DNA from: an uncultured Erysipelotrichaceae bacterium
GTDB lineage: Bacteria; Bacillota_I; Bacilli_A; Erysipelotrichales; Coprobacillaceae
Assembly: GCA_900317015.1 (NCBI GenBank)
Contig: ONFH01000002.1
Coordinates: 1-11,660, forward strand
Length of the DNA stretch: 11,660 bases
Direction: 5' to 3'
Positions 1-5,963 of this stretch are shown piece after piece; positions within the stretch are counted from its first letter, which is position 1, and each line of letters opens with the position of its first letter. The position numbers and the translations under genes were made by a program. A model generated the notes under the pieces. The model was not told where the DNA came from. It worked only from the letters and a program-made list of their open reading frames with translations, and did not search any database.

Positions 1-44
1 AAGAAAAAAAGACCAGCCTGATCAACTAATGTTGAACAGACTGG
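1..44 (-). terminator. Intrinsic terminator of the zinc-ribbon protein gene
   Basis: Read on the minus strand, arms at 31-44 and 13-26 pair over 14 positions with one mismatch and one G-U wobble around a 4-nt loop. A U-rich run follows directly (plus-strand A-rich bases 1-12). It lies about 55 nt past the stop codon of the minus-strand gene ending at 98, as a Rho-independent terminator should. Confidence 0.85.
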
Positions 45-97
45 CATAGATTTTCCATCTTCACTCTTAACTGAATGACATTGCCGATGTGCCCTTT

Positions 98-1807
98 CTA
101 ATTTAGAATACTGTAGTCTACACTTGTCCCGCTGATATGGCCTGGTAATTCCATACCGATTTCAACGCCTTCATCAAAACCGCCAGACATATTGTGCAGA
201 TCACGACCACCAACGCTCTTTTCTTTGAGCTGATGACCAGAAAGATACAAAATTGACGTATACTCATATCCATTATGAGAATAAAAACCAATCATCCCAT
301 GATGTCCAGAATAGGTATGAAAACCCATACGACTACCATCAGATTCTACATAACCATATTGATTGACGACTTTCTTGGCGGTCTTATTCTGATATTGATA
401 GACATCACAATAAGGCATCATATCCTGATCCGCATAAGCAATCAATAGTTCGACCTGACCGTCGCCATCTAGATCAGTAAGATAATAGCCACGTAAACTT
501 TCTGATCCAACTGGCTTTTTATACTTGTCTTCATAGGTCTGCACGACGTTCTTAAAAGCACTTTTCATTGCTTTACTCATGGAACTTGTCGCCGATTCTT
601 CGGTAGATGCTGGCATCTTTTCTGATAGCGTATTACACAAATCATAATTTTTCTCTTGATAAGCATCCAGCCACTTCTGCATTGAATCATCAGCCGGTAA
701 ATTCTTATAAGCCGTTAAGGACTTGCCTGTGGCTTCTTTATAGAATGTCTTTGTGGACTTCGCTTTCACACTCACGGTCTTCGTCTTCTGTTTCTTTAAG
801 TAACTGTTGAGATCATTGATCGTCTGTGAGACTTGATAATGATCCTTCTTATTTAATGTCAGAAGCTGATAATGTGATCCCACTTTACGAATGACATGAT
901 GATTCTTTGTCAATAAGATCACCTGTGCATCACTGACTATGGCATTTGTATTCGTCGCCTTCTTTTGCCCATGATCATGGTAAATGCCAGTAATGACAAA
1001 TTGTCCTTCTCCATTTTCATAACCAATGAGTAATTCTAAAACATCATCCCCATTGACTTCATACATCACACAGCGTAATTCATTGATCGTTCGCTTATGC
1101 TTAACTGCGAGTTTCACTGACTGATACGTTCGCGGATAAGCTTTCTTGAGCTTGCTTTGCGATGTTGATAAGGAATCATCCACCGTCGCTTTATTGACAC
1201 CATCGACATATTCCTTGACGACAGCGGCATAGGCTCCCTTCTGCACCTTGGCCTGCGGCTTTGCATCTTTCTTTGCGACCTGACGCACGCCAAAGTAAGA
1301 AGCACCGATCACCAAGGCGAGAACGATCACCCCTACAAGAATTCCTATTCCTTTATGTTTCTTTGGCTTCTTCTCTATTTGTGCTTCTTTTTGATGTAAA
1401 TTCTCAAGCATCTCATCGATCATATCCCGTGTGATTTGTTTTTCACCATCAACATGTTCGACACTATGTGGTTCAAGGCCATGATCTTTCATATAAGAAA
1501 AGCCCACATGATCACTGAGCGCAATCAATTGATCATACTGCTCCTCTAGTGGAATATTTCCGGCTTTTCTCACATAGTCTTTATAAACGACATTGGCAAG
1601 ATAGCCACTGATTTCTTCGCTTAAGCCAATGGAAAGCAGTTCATGATTTATGACTGCATAAGAGATCTTATACAGTTCAATGATGGCTTCTTCACTTCCT
1701 GCGGCCACCGCCTGTAATAATTTATGAGTCGGCTTCACTAAAGCCCCACAATGATCACAATACGCCTGGTCCTTGTTCAGTTCATGACCACATTTCCAAC
1801 ATTTCAT
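98..1807 (-). CDS. Zinc-ribbon, single-pass membrane protein with duplicated extracytoplasmic domain
   Basis: The 569-residue product starts with a zinc ribbon (C3, C6, C17, C20 as two CxxC knuckles). A helical region (about 25-150) ends in a lysine-rich stretch, followed by one membrane helix at about 153-174. By the positive-inside rule the ribbon is cytoplasmic and residues 175-569 are outside. The outer part seems to hold two related units: about 190-330, with NGDDVLELLIGY at 252-263, and about 417-565, with DLDGDGQVELLIAY at 445-458. The second has a DxDxDG calcium-loop-like motif; in the first it is degenerate. The ATG follows an AGGGGGAG-type SD. The neighbour gldA has its own terminator, so this looks monocistronic. 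The function is unknown; zinc-ribbon membrane proteins of this layout are common in Firmicutes, often as sensors or envelope proteins. The architecture is well supported, the role is not. Confidence 0.85.
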   Translation of the reverse strand: MKCWKCGHELNKDQAYCDHCGALVKPTHKLLQAVAAGSEEAIIELYKISYAVINHELLSIGLSEEISGYLANVVYKDYVRKAGNIPLEEQYDQLIALSDHVGFSYMKDHGLEPHSVEHVDGEKQITRDMIDEMLENLHQKEAQIEKKPKKHKGIGILVGVIVLALVIGASYFGVRQVAKKDAKPQAKVQKGAYAAVVKEYVDGVNKATVDDSLSTSQSKLKKAYPRTYQSVKLAVKHKRTINELRCVMYEVNGDDVLELLIGYENGEGQFVITGIYHDHGQKKATNTNAIVSDAQVILLTKNHHVIRKVGSHYQLLTLNKKDHYQVSQTINDLNSYLKKQKTKTVSVKAKSTKTFYKEATGKSLTAYKNLPADDSMQKWLDAYQEKNYDLCNTLSEKMPASTEESATSSMSKAMKSAFKNVVQTYEDKYKKPVGSESLRGYYLTDLDGDGQVELLIAYADQDMMPYCDVYQYQNKTAKKVVNQYGYVESDGSRMGFHTYSGHHGMIGFYSHNGYEYTSILYLSGHQLKEKSVGGRDLHNMSGGFDEGVEIGMELPGHISGTSVDYSILN

Positions 1808-1829
1808 ACAACTCCCCCTTGTGGGAGCT

Positions 1830-1858
1830 ATTATAATCTATTTTTTACAGCATGTAAA
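1830..1858 (-). promoter_or_regulatory. Sigma-A promoter of the zinc-ribbon protein gene
   Basis: On the minus strand a TTTACA -35 (1853-1858) lies 17 nt from a perfect TATAAT -10 (1830-1835). This predicts a start near 1823 and a 5' UTR of about 15 nt containing the SD. The -35 lies inside the U-tract of the upstream gldA terminator. Confidence 0.75.
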
Positions 1859-1882
1859 AGAGCGCCAGTTTTCTTGGCGCTC
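1855..1882 (-). terminator. Intrinsic terminator of gldA
   Basis: A perfect 8-bp stem (1875-1882 with 1860-1867), 7-nt loop, then UUUU on the minus strand. It begins 5 nt past the gldA stop codon. A second short hairpin (tttaca/tgtaaa arms) follows directly. Confidence 0.85.
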
Positions 1883-1886
1883 ATCC

Positions 1887-2966
1887 TTATTTTCCTAATT
1901 CATTTGCCACTTTGATGGCCGCAAAGACATCTTCTGGTGTCACTGGGAATGGTAAATTATGAATCGTTTCCTCAGGGGCACAGCTAGCCTTGGCAGCTTC
2001 CATCAATTCTTCATCAGTGGCCTGATCTAAGCCTAAGTCTTTCAAGCATGTTGGTAAGCCGACCTTCTTACAGAAGCTGATGACTTCATTGATCTCGTCT
2101 TCACTCTTGTTTTCCATGACAAGCTGACAAAGTAAACCATAAGCGACTTTTTCACCATGAAGATAATCATGAGATTCTTTTAAGACCGTTAAACCATCAT
2201 GGATGGCATGAGCAGCAGCTAAACCACCAGATTCAAAACCAACACCGCTCATATACGTATTGGCTTCAATAATATTTGTGACAGCTGGTGTGCACTGTTT
2301 ATGCATAACAGCTAATTTGGCTTTATAGCCATCTTTGAATAATGTATCACGGCAACATTTTGCGACGGCCATGGCCGCATTTGTGACATGACCACCCGTC
2401 GTTGTCACTTTACCAGCTTCATTGCAGGCAGCGGCTTCATAGTAAGTTGCTAAGGCATCACCGATGCCGGCCACTAAGAAACGGACTGGGGCTTTGACAA
2501 TGATATCTTCATCCATGATGACCATATCTGGATTGGCTTTTAATGGGAGATAATGATCAAAAGCACCCTCATTTGTATAAACAACAGACAAACGACTACA
2601 TGGAGCATCTGTAGAAGCAATCGTTGGGACGATGATCATGCGAATATTAGCTGTATCCGCTACGGCTTTGGCCGTATCAAGTGTCTTCCCGCCACCAACG
2701 CCAATCACGATATCGGCATCGTTTAACTGATGAAGATGTTTCTGAATTTCATCATCAGAACATTCGCCGCCAAAGACGACGAATTCATAACTCATCTTTT
2801 CATCATCGAAGCCTTTCTTGATGGCTGGACCACATCTCTTTTCGTTAGATGGACTTGTCATGACATAAGCTTTATGACAGCCCATGGCTTTACAATATCC
2901 AGCAATTTTTGTGAGTTCTCCTTTTCCCTGTACATATGCACTTGGGGAACAAATAATTCTACTCAT
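1887..2966 (-). CDS. gldA: Glycerol dehydrogenase
   Basis: This 359-residue protein is a metal-dependent group III (iron-type) alcohol dehydrogenase of the glycerol dehydrogenase branch, oxidising glycerol to dihydroxyacetone with NAD+ in the cytoplasm. The Rossmann half carries the GVGGGKTLDTAK dinucleotide loop (89-100) and the IASTDAPCS segment (116-124). The expected zinc ligands are D170 (in GIGDALATYYEA), H253 (in AAAHAIHDG) and H270 (in YLHGEKVAYG), with spacing that matches characterised GldA enzymes. The length is normal. The ATG has an AAGGAAA SD about 6 nt upstream. No dihydroxyacetone kinase or glycerol facilitator gene is nearby, so the next metabolic step must be encoded elsewhere. 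A TATAAT -10 lies just upstream, and a cre-like site further up suggests possible carbon catabolite control. A 1,2-diol or hydroxyketone is an alternative substrate. Confidence 0.95.
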   Translation of the reverse strand: MSRIICSPSAYVQGKGELTKIAGYCKAMGCHKAYVMTSPSNEKRCGPAIKKGFDDEKMSYEFVVFGGECSDDEIQKHLHQLNDADIVIGVGGGKTLDTAKAVADTANIRMIIVPTIASTDAPCSRLSVVYTNEGAFDHYLPLKANPDMVIMDEDIIVKAPVRFLVAGIGDALATYYEAAACNEAGKVTTTGGHVTNAAMAVAKCCRDTLFKDGYKAKLAVMHKQCTPAVTNIIEANTYMSGVGFESGGLAAAHAIHDGLTVLKESHDYLHGEKVAYGLLCQLVMENKSEDEINEVISFCKKVGLPTCLKDLGLDQATDEELMEAAKASCAPEETIHNLPFPVTPEDVFAAIKVANELGK

Positions 2967-3001
2967 TTGATTTCCTTCTTTCTTGTGATTTCTTTAACTA
3001 C

Positions 3002-3007
3002 ATTATA
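3002..3007 (-). promoter_or_regulatory. Probable gldA -10 element
   Basis: A TATAAT hexamer on the minus strand about 35 nt upstream of the gldA ATG. No good -35 is visible at 16-18 nt spacing, so the promoter is weak, activator-dependent or only part of the story. Transcription could also enter from the unit at 3078-3189. Confidence 0.45.
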
Positions 3008-3077
3008 CTCCATATTTCACAAGATAGAGAAAAGAAAATATATAGGAAGGAACAAAGTCCTTATATTTCTATATTTT

Positions 3078-3189
3078 TTACAAAAAAGGCTTGAAGACCA
3101 CAATGATTTAACTTAAAGGAATTTACGCATGTTACGTGTAGAGGAAAGCGGTCTTCTAGCCTGTGATTTGCAAAGTATATTGACCCTGC
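3078..3189 (-). ncRNA. Candidate small RNA or attenuated leader upstream of gldA
   Basis: No protein is encoded here. On the minus strand a predicted transcript from about 3189 reaches a long-range stem: 3150-3162 pairs with 3087-3099 over 12 of 13 positions around a loop of about 50 nt. Six U residues (plus A run 3082-3087) follow the stem directly. This is the form of an intrinsic terminator closing a roughly 110-nt RNA. I could not match it to a known riboswitch, T-box or 6S RNA. It ends about 110 nt before gldA, which has its own -10, so it may be independent or a conditional leader. Covariation or RNA-seq data would decide. Confidence 0.4.
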
Positions 3190-3195
3190 ATCTTT

Positions 3196-3225
3196 ACTAT
3201 ACGCAATAAATGGTAACGGTTACAA
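3196..3225 (-). promoter_or_regulatory. Promoter of the candidate RNA with overlapping cre-like site
   Basis: On the minus strand TTGTAA (3220-3225) and TATAGT (3196-3201) are 18 nt apart, predicting a G start near 3189. At 3211-3224 the minus strand reads TGTAACCGTTACCA, matching the cre consensus TGWAANCGNTNWCA at 13 of 14 positions, with a GTAACnGTTAC palindromic core. The site overlaps the -35, where bound CcpA would be expected to repress. Confidence 0.45.
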
Positions 3226-3323
3226 GACTAATCCTTTCTTTTCCAGAATATGAAAATCATAATAAAAATCGATTCTGCTTGAATAAAAAAGAAAAAATGA
3301 TGAAAAATGCATACATTTCCTTA

Positions 3324-3353
3324 TTGACGTTGAACAGATCTGATTTCTATTTA
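3324..3353 (+). promoter_or_regulatory. Promoter of the marR-yczE operon
   Basis: A TTGACG -35 (3324-3329) and TATTTA -10 (3348-3353) are spaced by 18 nt, with a predicted start near 3360. The -10 lies inside the left arm of the palindrome at 3344-3377. Confidence 0.5.
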
Positions 3354-3377
3354 GTTTGCATTCAAACTAAATAGAAA
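3344..3377 (+). promoter_or_regulatory. Perfect palindromic operator, probable MarR autoregulatory site
   Basis: Arms 3344-3358 and 3363-3377 are perfect 15-bp inverted repeats (core TAGTTTG/CAAACTA) around CATT. The site covers the predicted -10 and start point and ends against the GGGG of the marR SD. Binding by the MarR dimer encoded immediately downstream would block its own operon. With a predicted start at about 3360 only half the palindrome is transcribed, so an operator fits better than an RNA hairpin. Confidence 0.7.
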
Positions 3378-3387
3378 GGGGTTTCCT

Positions 3388-3825
3388 ATGAATCATTCAT
3401 TTCATTTCTTAATTATGAAGATCTTTCACTATACCAACCGAGCGATGACCACGAAGACGCATCATCTTGATCTCTTCCCTGGGCAGCCAAAGATCCTGCA
3501 GATCCTCTTAGAACATGATGGGCAAAGTGCCAAGGAGATCGGCAAGCAATGTGTCATGGATAAATCGACGATGACCGGGCTCATTAAAAAAATGGAAGCC
3601 CGTGAACTCCTCACCCGCCAGCCTAGTGCTCAGGATAAGCGTTCCATGGATATCTTTTTAACAGAAAAAGGCAAAGAAAAAGCCTTACAAGTCAATGAGA
3701 TCGGTGCTTTGATCGATGAGCAGGCACTATATGGCTTCAGTGATGAAGAAAAAGAAACACTTTTTAACTTATTGAATAGAGTTTTAGAAAATATGGAGGT
3801 CAATCATGAAACAAAATCTCGTTAA
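3388..3825 (+). CDS. MarR-family transcriptional regulator
   Basis: This 145-residue protein has the MarR winged-helix layout: N-terminal dimerisation helix (about 3-22), helix-turn-helix with recognition helix around 58-70 (MDKSTMTGLIKKMEAREL), and a wing containing the typical D-x-R (AQDKRS, about 81-86) before the LTEKG motif (91-95). C-terminal helices (about 98-140) complete the dimer interface. Length is normal for the family. The ATG follows AAAGGGG. The gene overlaps the downstream membrane-protein gene by 20 nt, so the two are co-transcribed and probably coupled. The family usually represses its own operon and is released by small phenolic or antibiotic-like ligands, or by thiol oxidation. 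The ligand cannot be read from the sequence. C55 is the only cysteine. Confidence 0.93.
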   Translation: MNHSFHFLIMKIFHYTNRAMTTKTHHLDLFPGQPKILQILLEHDGQSAKEIGKQCVMDKSTMTGLIKKMEARELLTRQPSAQDKRSMDIFLTEKGKEKALQVNEIGALIDEQALYGFSDEEKETLFNLLNRVLENMEVNHETKSR

Positions 3826-4465
3826 ACGTTATTGTTTTTTCCTACTTGGATTACTGATCAATTCCTTTGGCATCGTGCTGATTACCAAAGAAGCTTTAGG
3901 GACATCCCCTATTTCCAGCGTTCCTTATGTCATCAGCCTCATTGACCCAGCTTTAAGATTTGGCTTATTGACATTTATTATGAATTCCATCTTTATTGTT
4001 TTACAGATCCTACTTTTAAGAAAAGACTTTGAACCTGTTCAGCTTTTACAGATCGTTGCCAATTTCATCTTCAGTTATTTCATTGATGTCTCTATGAAGC
4101 TTTTAGCGTTCTTAAACCCAGAAAGTATTGTCTTACGTCTGGTCATTTTATTACTTGGCTGCTGCGTCTTAGCCTTTGGCATTTCCATTGAAGTGGCCCC
4201 TCAGGTCATCACGGTCCCTGGTGAAGGCATCGTGAAAGTGTTGGCACAAGTGTTACATAAAGACTTTGGTAAAGTCAAAGTCGCTTTTGATACAACGTTA
4301 ATGTGTACAGCTTTAGCTTTAAGTCTGATCTTCTTCCACCGTTTAAACGGCTTAGGTACTGGAACGATCATCTCCGCCTTGATCGTCGGTCGTATCGTTT
4401 ATTTCTACAACCATCACTTAGGCATTTCGAAAGCTATCGGTCGATTCGTGCCTGAACACGCTTAA
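3806..4465 (+). CDS. YczE/YitT-type integral membrane protein
   Basis: A 219-residue, strongly hydrophobic protein with about five or six membrane helices (roughly 8-28, 50-72, 80-100, 108-130, 160-180, 185-202). The start region (NSFGIVLITKEALGTSP), the VAPQVITVPGEGIV segment (129-142) and the GLGTGTIISALIVGRIV segment near the C terminus are characteristic of the YczE family as I recall it. Members are uncharacterised membrane proteins, often placed next to regulators. The ATG lies inside the end of marR and is served by GGAGG. Pairing with an autoregulated MarR suggests a small-molecule export or resistance role, but no substrate is known. The stop codon lies in the stem of a shared terminator with the convergent arsR gene. 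Confidence 0.85.
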   Translation: MKQNLVKRYCFFLLGLLINSFGIVLITKEALGTSPISSVPYVISLIDPALRFGLLTFIMNSIFIVLQILLLRKDFEPVQLLQIVANFIFSYFIDVSMKLLAFLNPESIVLRLVILLLGCCVLAFGISIEVAPQVITVPGEGIVKVLAQVLHKDFGKVKVAFDTTLMCTALALSLIFFHRLNGLGTGTIISALIVGRIVYFYNHHLGISKAIGRFVPEHA

Positions 4466-4491
4466 AGAGGAAGCGATTGCTTCCTCTTTAA
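4462..4491. terminator. Bidirectional terminator between yczE-type and arsR-type genes
   Basis: A perfect 13-bp stem (4462-4474 with 4479-4491) and a 4-nt loop between two convergent genes. The TAA of the plus-strand gene (4463-4465) and that of the minus-strand gene (4488-4490) both sit inside the stem. U-tracts outside the stem are modest on both strands. Confidence 0.75.
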
Positions 4492-4790
4492 AGTTCTTCT
4501 TTGATGTACTTTGCCAATGCCTGAATCGTTTCCTCATTACGACGATAATACGTCCATTTTCCAATACGGGTGCTCGTCAAAAGCCCCGCTTTTTCTAACA
4601 TGGATAAATAATGTGACGTCGTCGACTGCGTCAAGCCAAGCTTGCGCTGGATCTCTCCAACACAGACGCCGACTTCCTCCATATCCACGTCACTTTCATG
4701 AACGAAATACTGATGAGGATCCTTTAACCAGTAAAGGATATTGAGACGAGCCTGATTGGCAAGTGCTTTAAATACTTCTAACTCATTCAT
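4488..4790 (-). CDS. ArsR/SmtB-family transcriptional regulator
   Basis: This 100-residue winged-helix repressor opens with the family hallmark FKALANQARLNILYWL (7-22). The helix-turn-helix (VGEIQRKLGLTQSTTSHYLSMLEKAGLL, about 44-71) and a beta wing (RIGKWTYYRRN, 75-85) follow. The ELCVC metal motif of classical ArsR is reduced to VGVCV with one cysteine (C43), so arsenic or cadmium sensing by that site is unlikely. Redox or organic ligands, or another metal site using the histidines and acids in 25-40, remain possible. Length is normal. The ATG at 4790 is preceded not by an SD but by a -10 box only 6 nt away, so the mRNA is probably leaderless. The protein may regulate the divergent flavodoxin gene as well as itself. 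Confidence 0.93.
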   Translation of the reverse strand: MNELEVFKALANQARLNILYWLKDPHQYFVHESDVDMEEVGVCVGEIQRKLGLTQSTTSHYLSMLEKAGLLTSTRIGKWTYYRRNEETIQALAKYIKEEL

Positions 4791-4796
4791 GATTTC

Positions 4797-4824
4797 ATTA
4801 TATCTATTTTTCTCAATATGTCAA
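4797..4824 (-). promoter_or_regulatory. Consensus promoter predicting a leaderless arsR mRNA
   Basis: Perfect TTGACA (4819-4824) and TATAAT (4797-4802) hexamers on the minus strand are 16 nt apart. Counting 7 nt from the -10 puts +1 at 4790, the A of the arsR ATG. There is no room for an SD. Confidence 0.8.
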
Positions 4825-4835
4825 CAATCTCCCCT

Positions 4836-4844
4836 TGTTATAAA
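4836..4844 (+). promoter_or_regulatory. Possible extended -10 for the divergent flavodoxin gene
   Basis: TG-T-TATAAA at 4836-4844 has extended -10 form, with a poor -35. It would start transcription near 4851, 77 nt before the flavodoxin ATG. TACTAT near 4900 is another weak candidate. Confidence 0.3.
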
Positions 4845-4927
4845 AAATTGGCATGGCCCTATGCAAAACAAATCTTTTATGTTTCCATTCTTGCTTACTA
4901 TGCTGAAATTAAAGGAGGATCTCGCAT

Positions 4928-5641
4928 ATGAAGACATTATGTTCATTACTAACAGCACTCATGATGATCATGAGTACGACAGGCATCAGCTTTGCAAAAA
5001 GCAAGTCATTCAAAAATGAAAACATCAAAACGACAAAGAATACAAGCACAAGCGTTCAAGCTAAAGGAACGATCTACGTGCGTGTTCGTGCTTATGTGAA
5101 TAAAACATGGCAGGCTTATTCAAGCACCCGTCAAATCAAATTGAAAACATCTCAGTCTAAGATCTTAGTCGCTTATTATACTGGCACAGGCAATACGGCT
5201 AGGGTTGCCAAAGAAATTGCGAGAGCGCTCAAGGCCGATACCTTTGTGATCACGCCAGAGAAAAAGTATACAGAAGCCGATCTGGACTGGAGCAATGACC
5301 GTTCTCGTGTCAACAAAGAACACAATTCGACAAAACTACAGAATTCTGTCGCTCTTAGATCCACGAAGCCAGCTCACTTTTCTTCTTACAAAACTGTCTA
5401 GATCGGATATCCGATCTGGTGGGGCAATGCCTCTTGGGTCATCAACGGCTTTATCAAAAAGAATACATTTACAAATAAAACCGTCATTCCATTCTGTACA
5501 TCATCAGAAACAGACATTTCTCAATCTGTCACAAATCTGAAAAAGATGAATGCGACCGGCAACTGGCAAAACGGTCGTCGCTTTAGCGAAGATGCTTCCT
5601 TAAAGAGCGTACGTTACTGGGCATTACAAGTTAATGCATAA
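4928..5641 (+). pseudogene. Exported flavodoxin interrupted by an in-frame amber codon
   Basis: The first 157 codons encode a signal peptide (1-23, cleavage likely after SFA), a linker, a short FN3-like strand pair (GTIYVRVRAY...STRQIKLK, 47-73) and the start of a flavodoxin fold with the FMN phosphate loop YTGTGNT (84-90). TAG at 5399-5401 stops translation. The same frame then continues for 79 sense codons as unmistakable flavodoxin: IGYPIWWGNASWVINGF, then VIPFCTSSETDI, ending with TAA at 5639-5641. The stop takes the place of the aromatic residue expected in the V-[FY]-I-G-[FY]-P-I-W-W strand. No frameshift is needed, so a point mutation such as TAT to TAG explains it. An AAAGGAGG SD lies 9 nt before the ATG. 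A recent pseudogene is likeliest; a truncated protein would lack half the FMN site. Sequencing error or amber suppression are alternatives. Confidence 0.85.
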
Positions 5642-5904
5642 ACATCAAGACCATGATCTGACACCTTAAACGCTGTTTCCTTTTCCTCACTTGGTAAACG
5701 ACTGATGGATGGATCTGGCCTTCGTGTCCTTAATTAGATTCCAGCGGAAGATCAGAGCCCGATGGTCACAAGGCCAATGATGATTTTCTGATGTTTCATA
5801 GTCAGCACCTTCTTTCACCTTTTACGATAATGGTTTCAGCTCAAGAAGGACAATATCGTTCATTCATGCATCTATGTGCATAGTGCATAAAAAACTTCAA
5901 AACA
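5642..5904. other. Gene-poor stretch with a possible degraded minus-strand ORF
   Basis: I find no intact gene here. On the minus strand an ATG at 5797-5799, preceded by an AAGAAGGTG SD-like sequence, starts MKHQKIIIGLVTIGL and hits TGA at 5752-5754. It looks like the start of a signal peptide. In another minus frame, about 5731 down to 5614, the sequence is open and reads SISRLPSEEKETAFKVSDHG. Together these could be remains of a small exported protein. At 5870-5890 TGCAT occurs three times in a short AT-rich stretch before the MATE promoter. Confidence 0.3.
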
Positions 5905-5933
5905 TTTTCAATCTCTTGATCCTGCGTTAAAAT
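5905..5933 (+). promoter_or_regulatory. Probable promoter of the MATE pump gene
   Basis: TTTTCA (5905-5910) and TAAAAT (5928-5933) are separated by 17 nt, about 30 nt before the ATG. An AGAAGGGA SD follows. Confidence 0.5.
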
Positions 5934-5963
5934 AGGCCTGTATTTTTAAGAAGGGAATTCATT

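Noticed and set aside
607..810. Plus-strand 67-codon ORF inside the zinc-ribbon gene
   Set aside because: Antisense shadow with no SD and low-complexity sequence.
2730..3116. Plus-strand 128-codon ORF across the gldA start region
   Set aside because: It is antisense to the conserved gldA N terminus and has no family-like sequence or SD.
4797..4824. ArsR operator in the arsR promoter
   Set aside because: I looked for the usual ATCAA-N6-TTGAT-like inverted repeat and found only short, unconvincing symmetry.
5400..5417. 18-bp perfect palindrome as a regulatory site
   Set aside because: Most of it is forced by the codons for the conserved IGYPI motif, so it is not reported as an operator; it is kept only as a side note to the amber codon.
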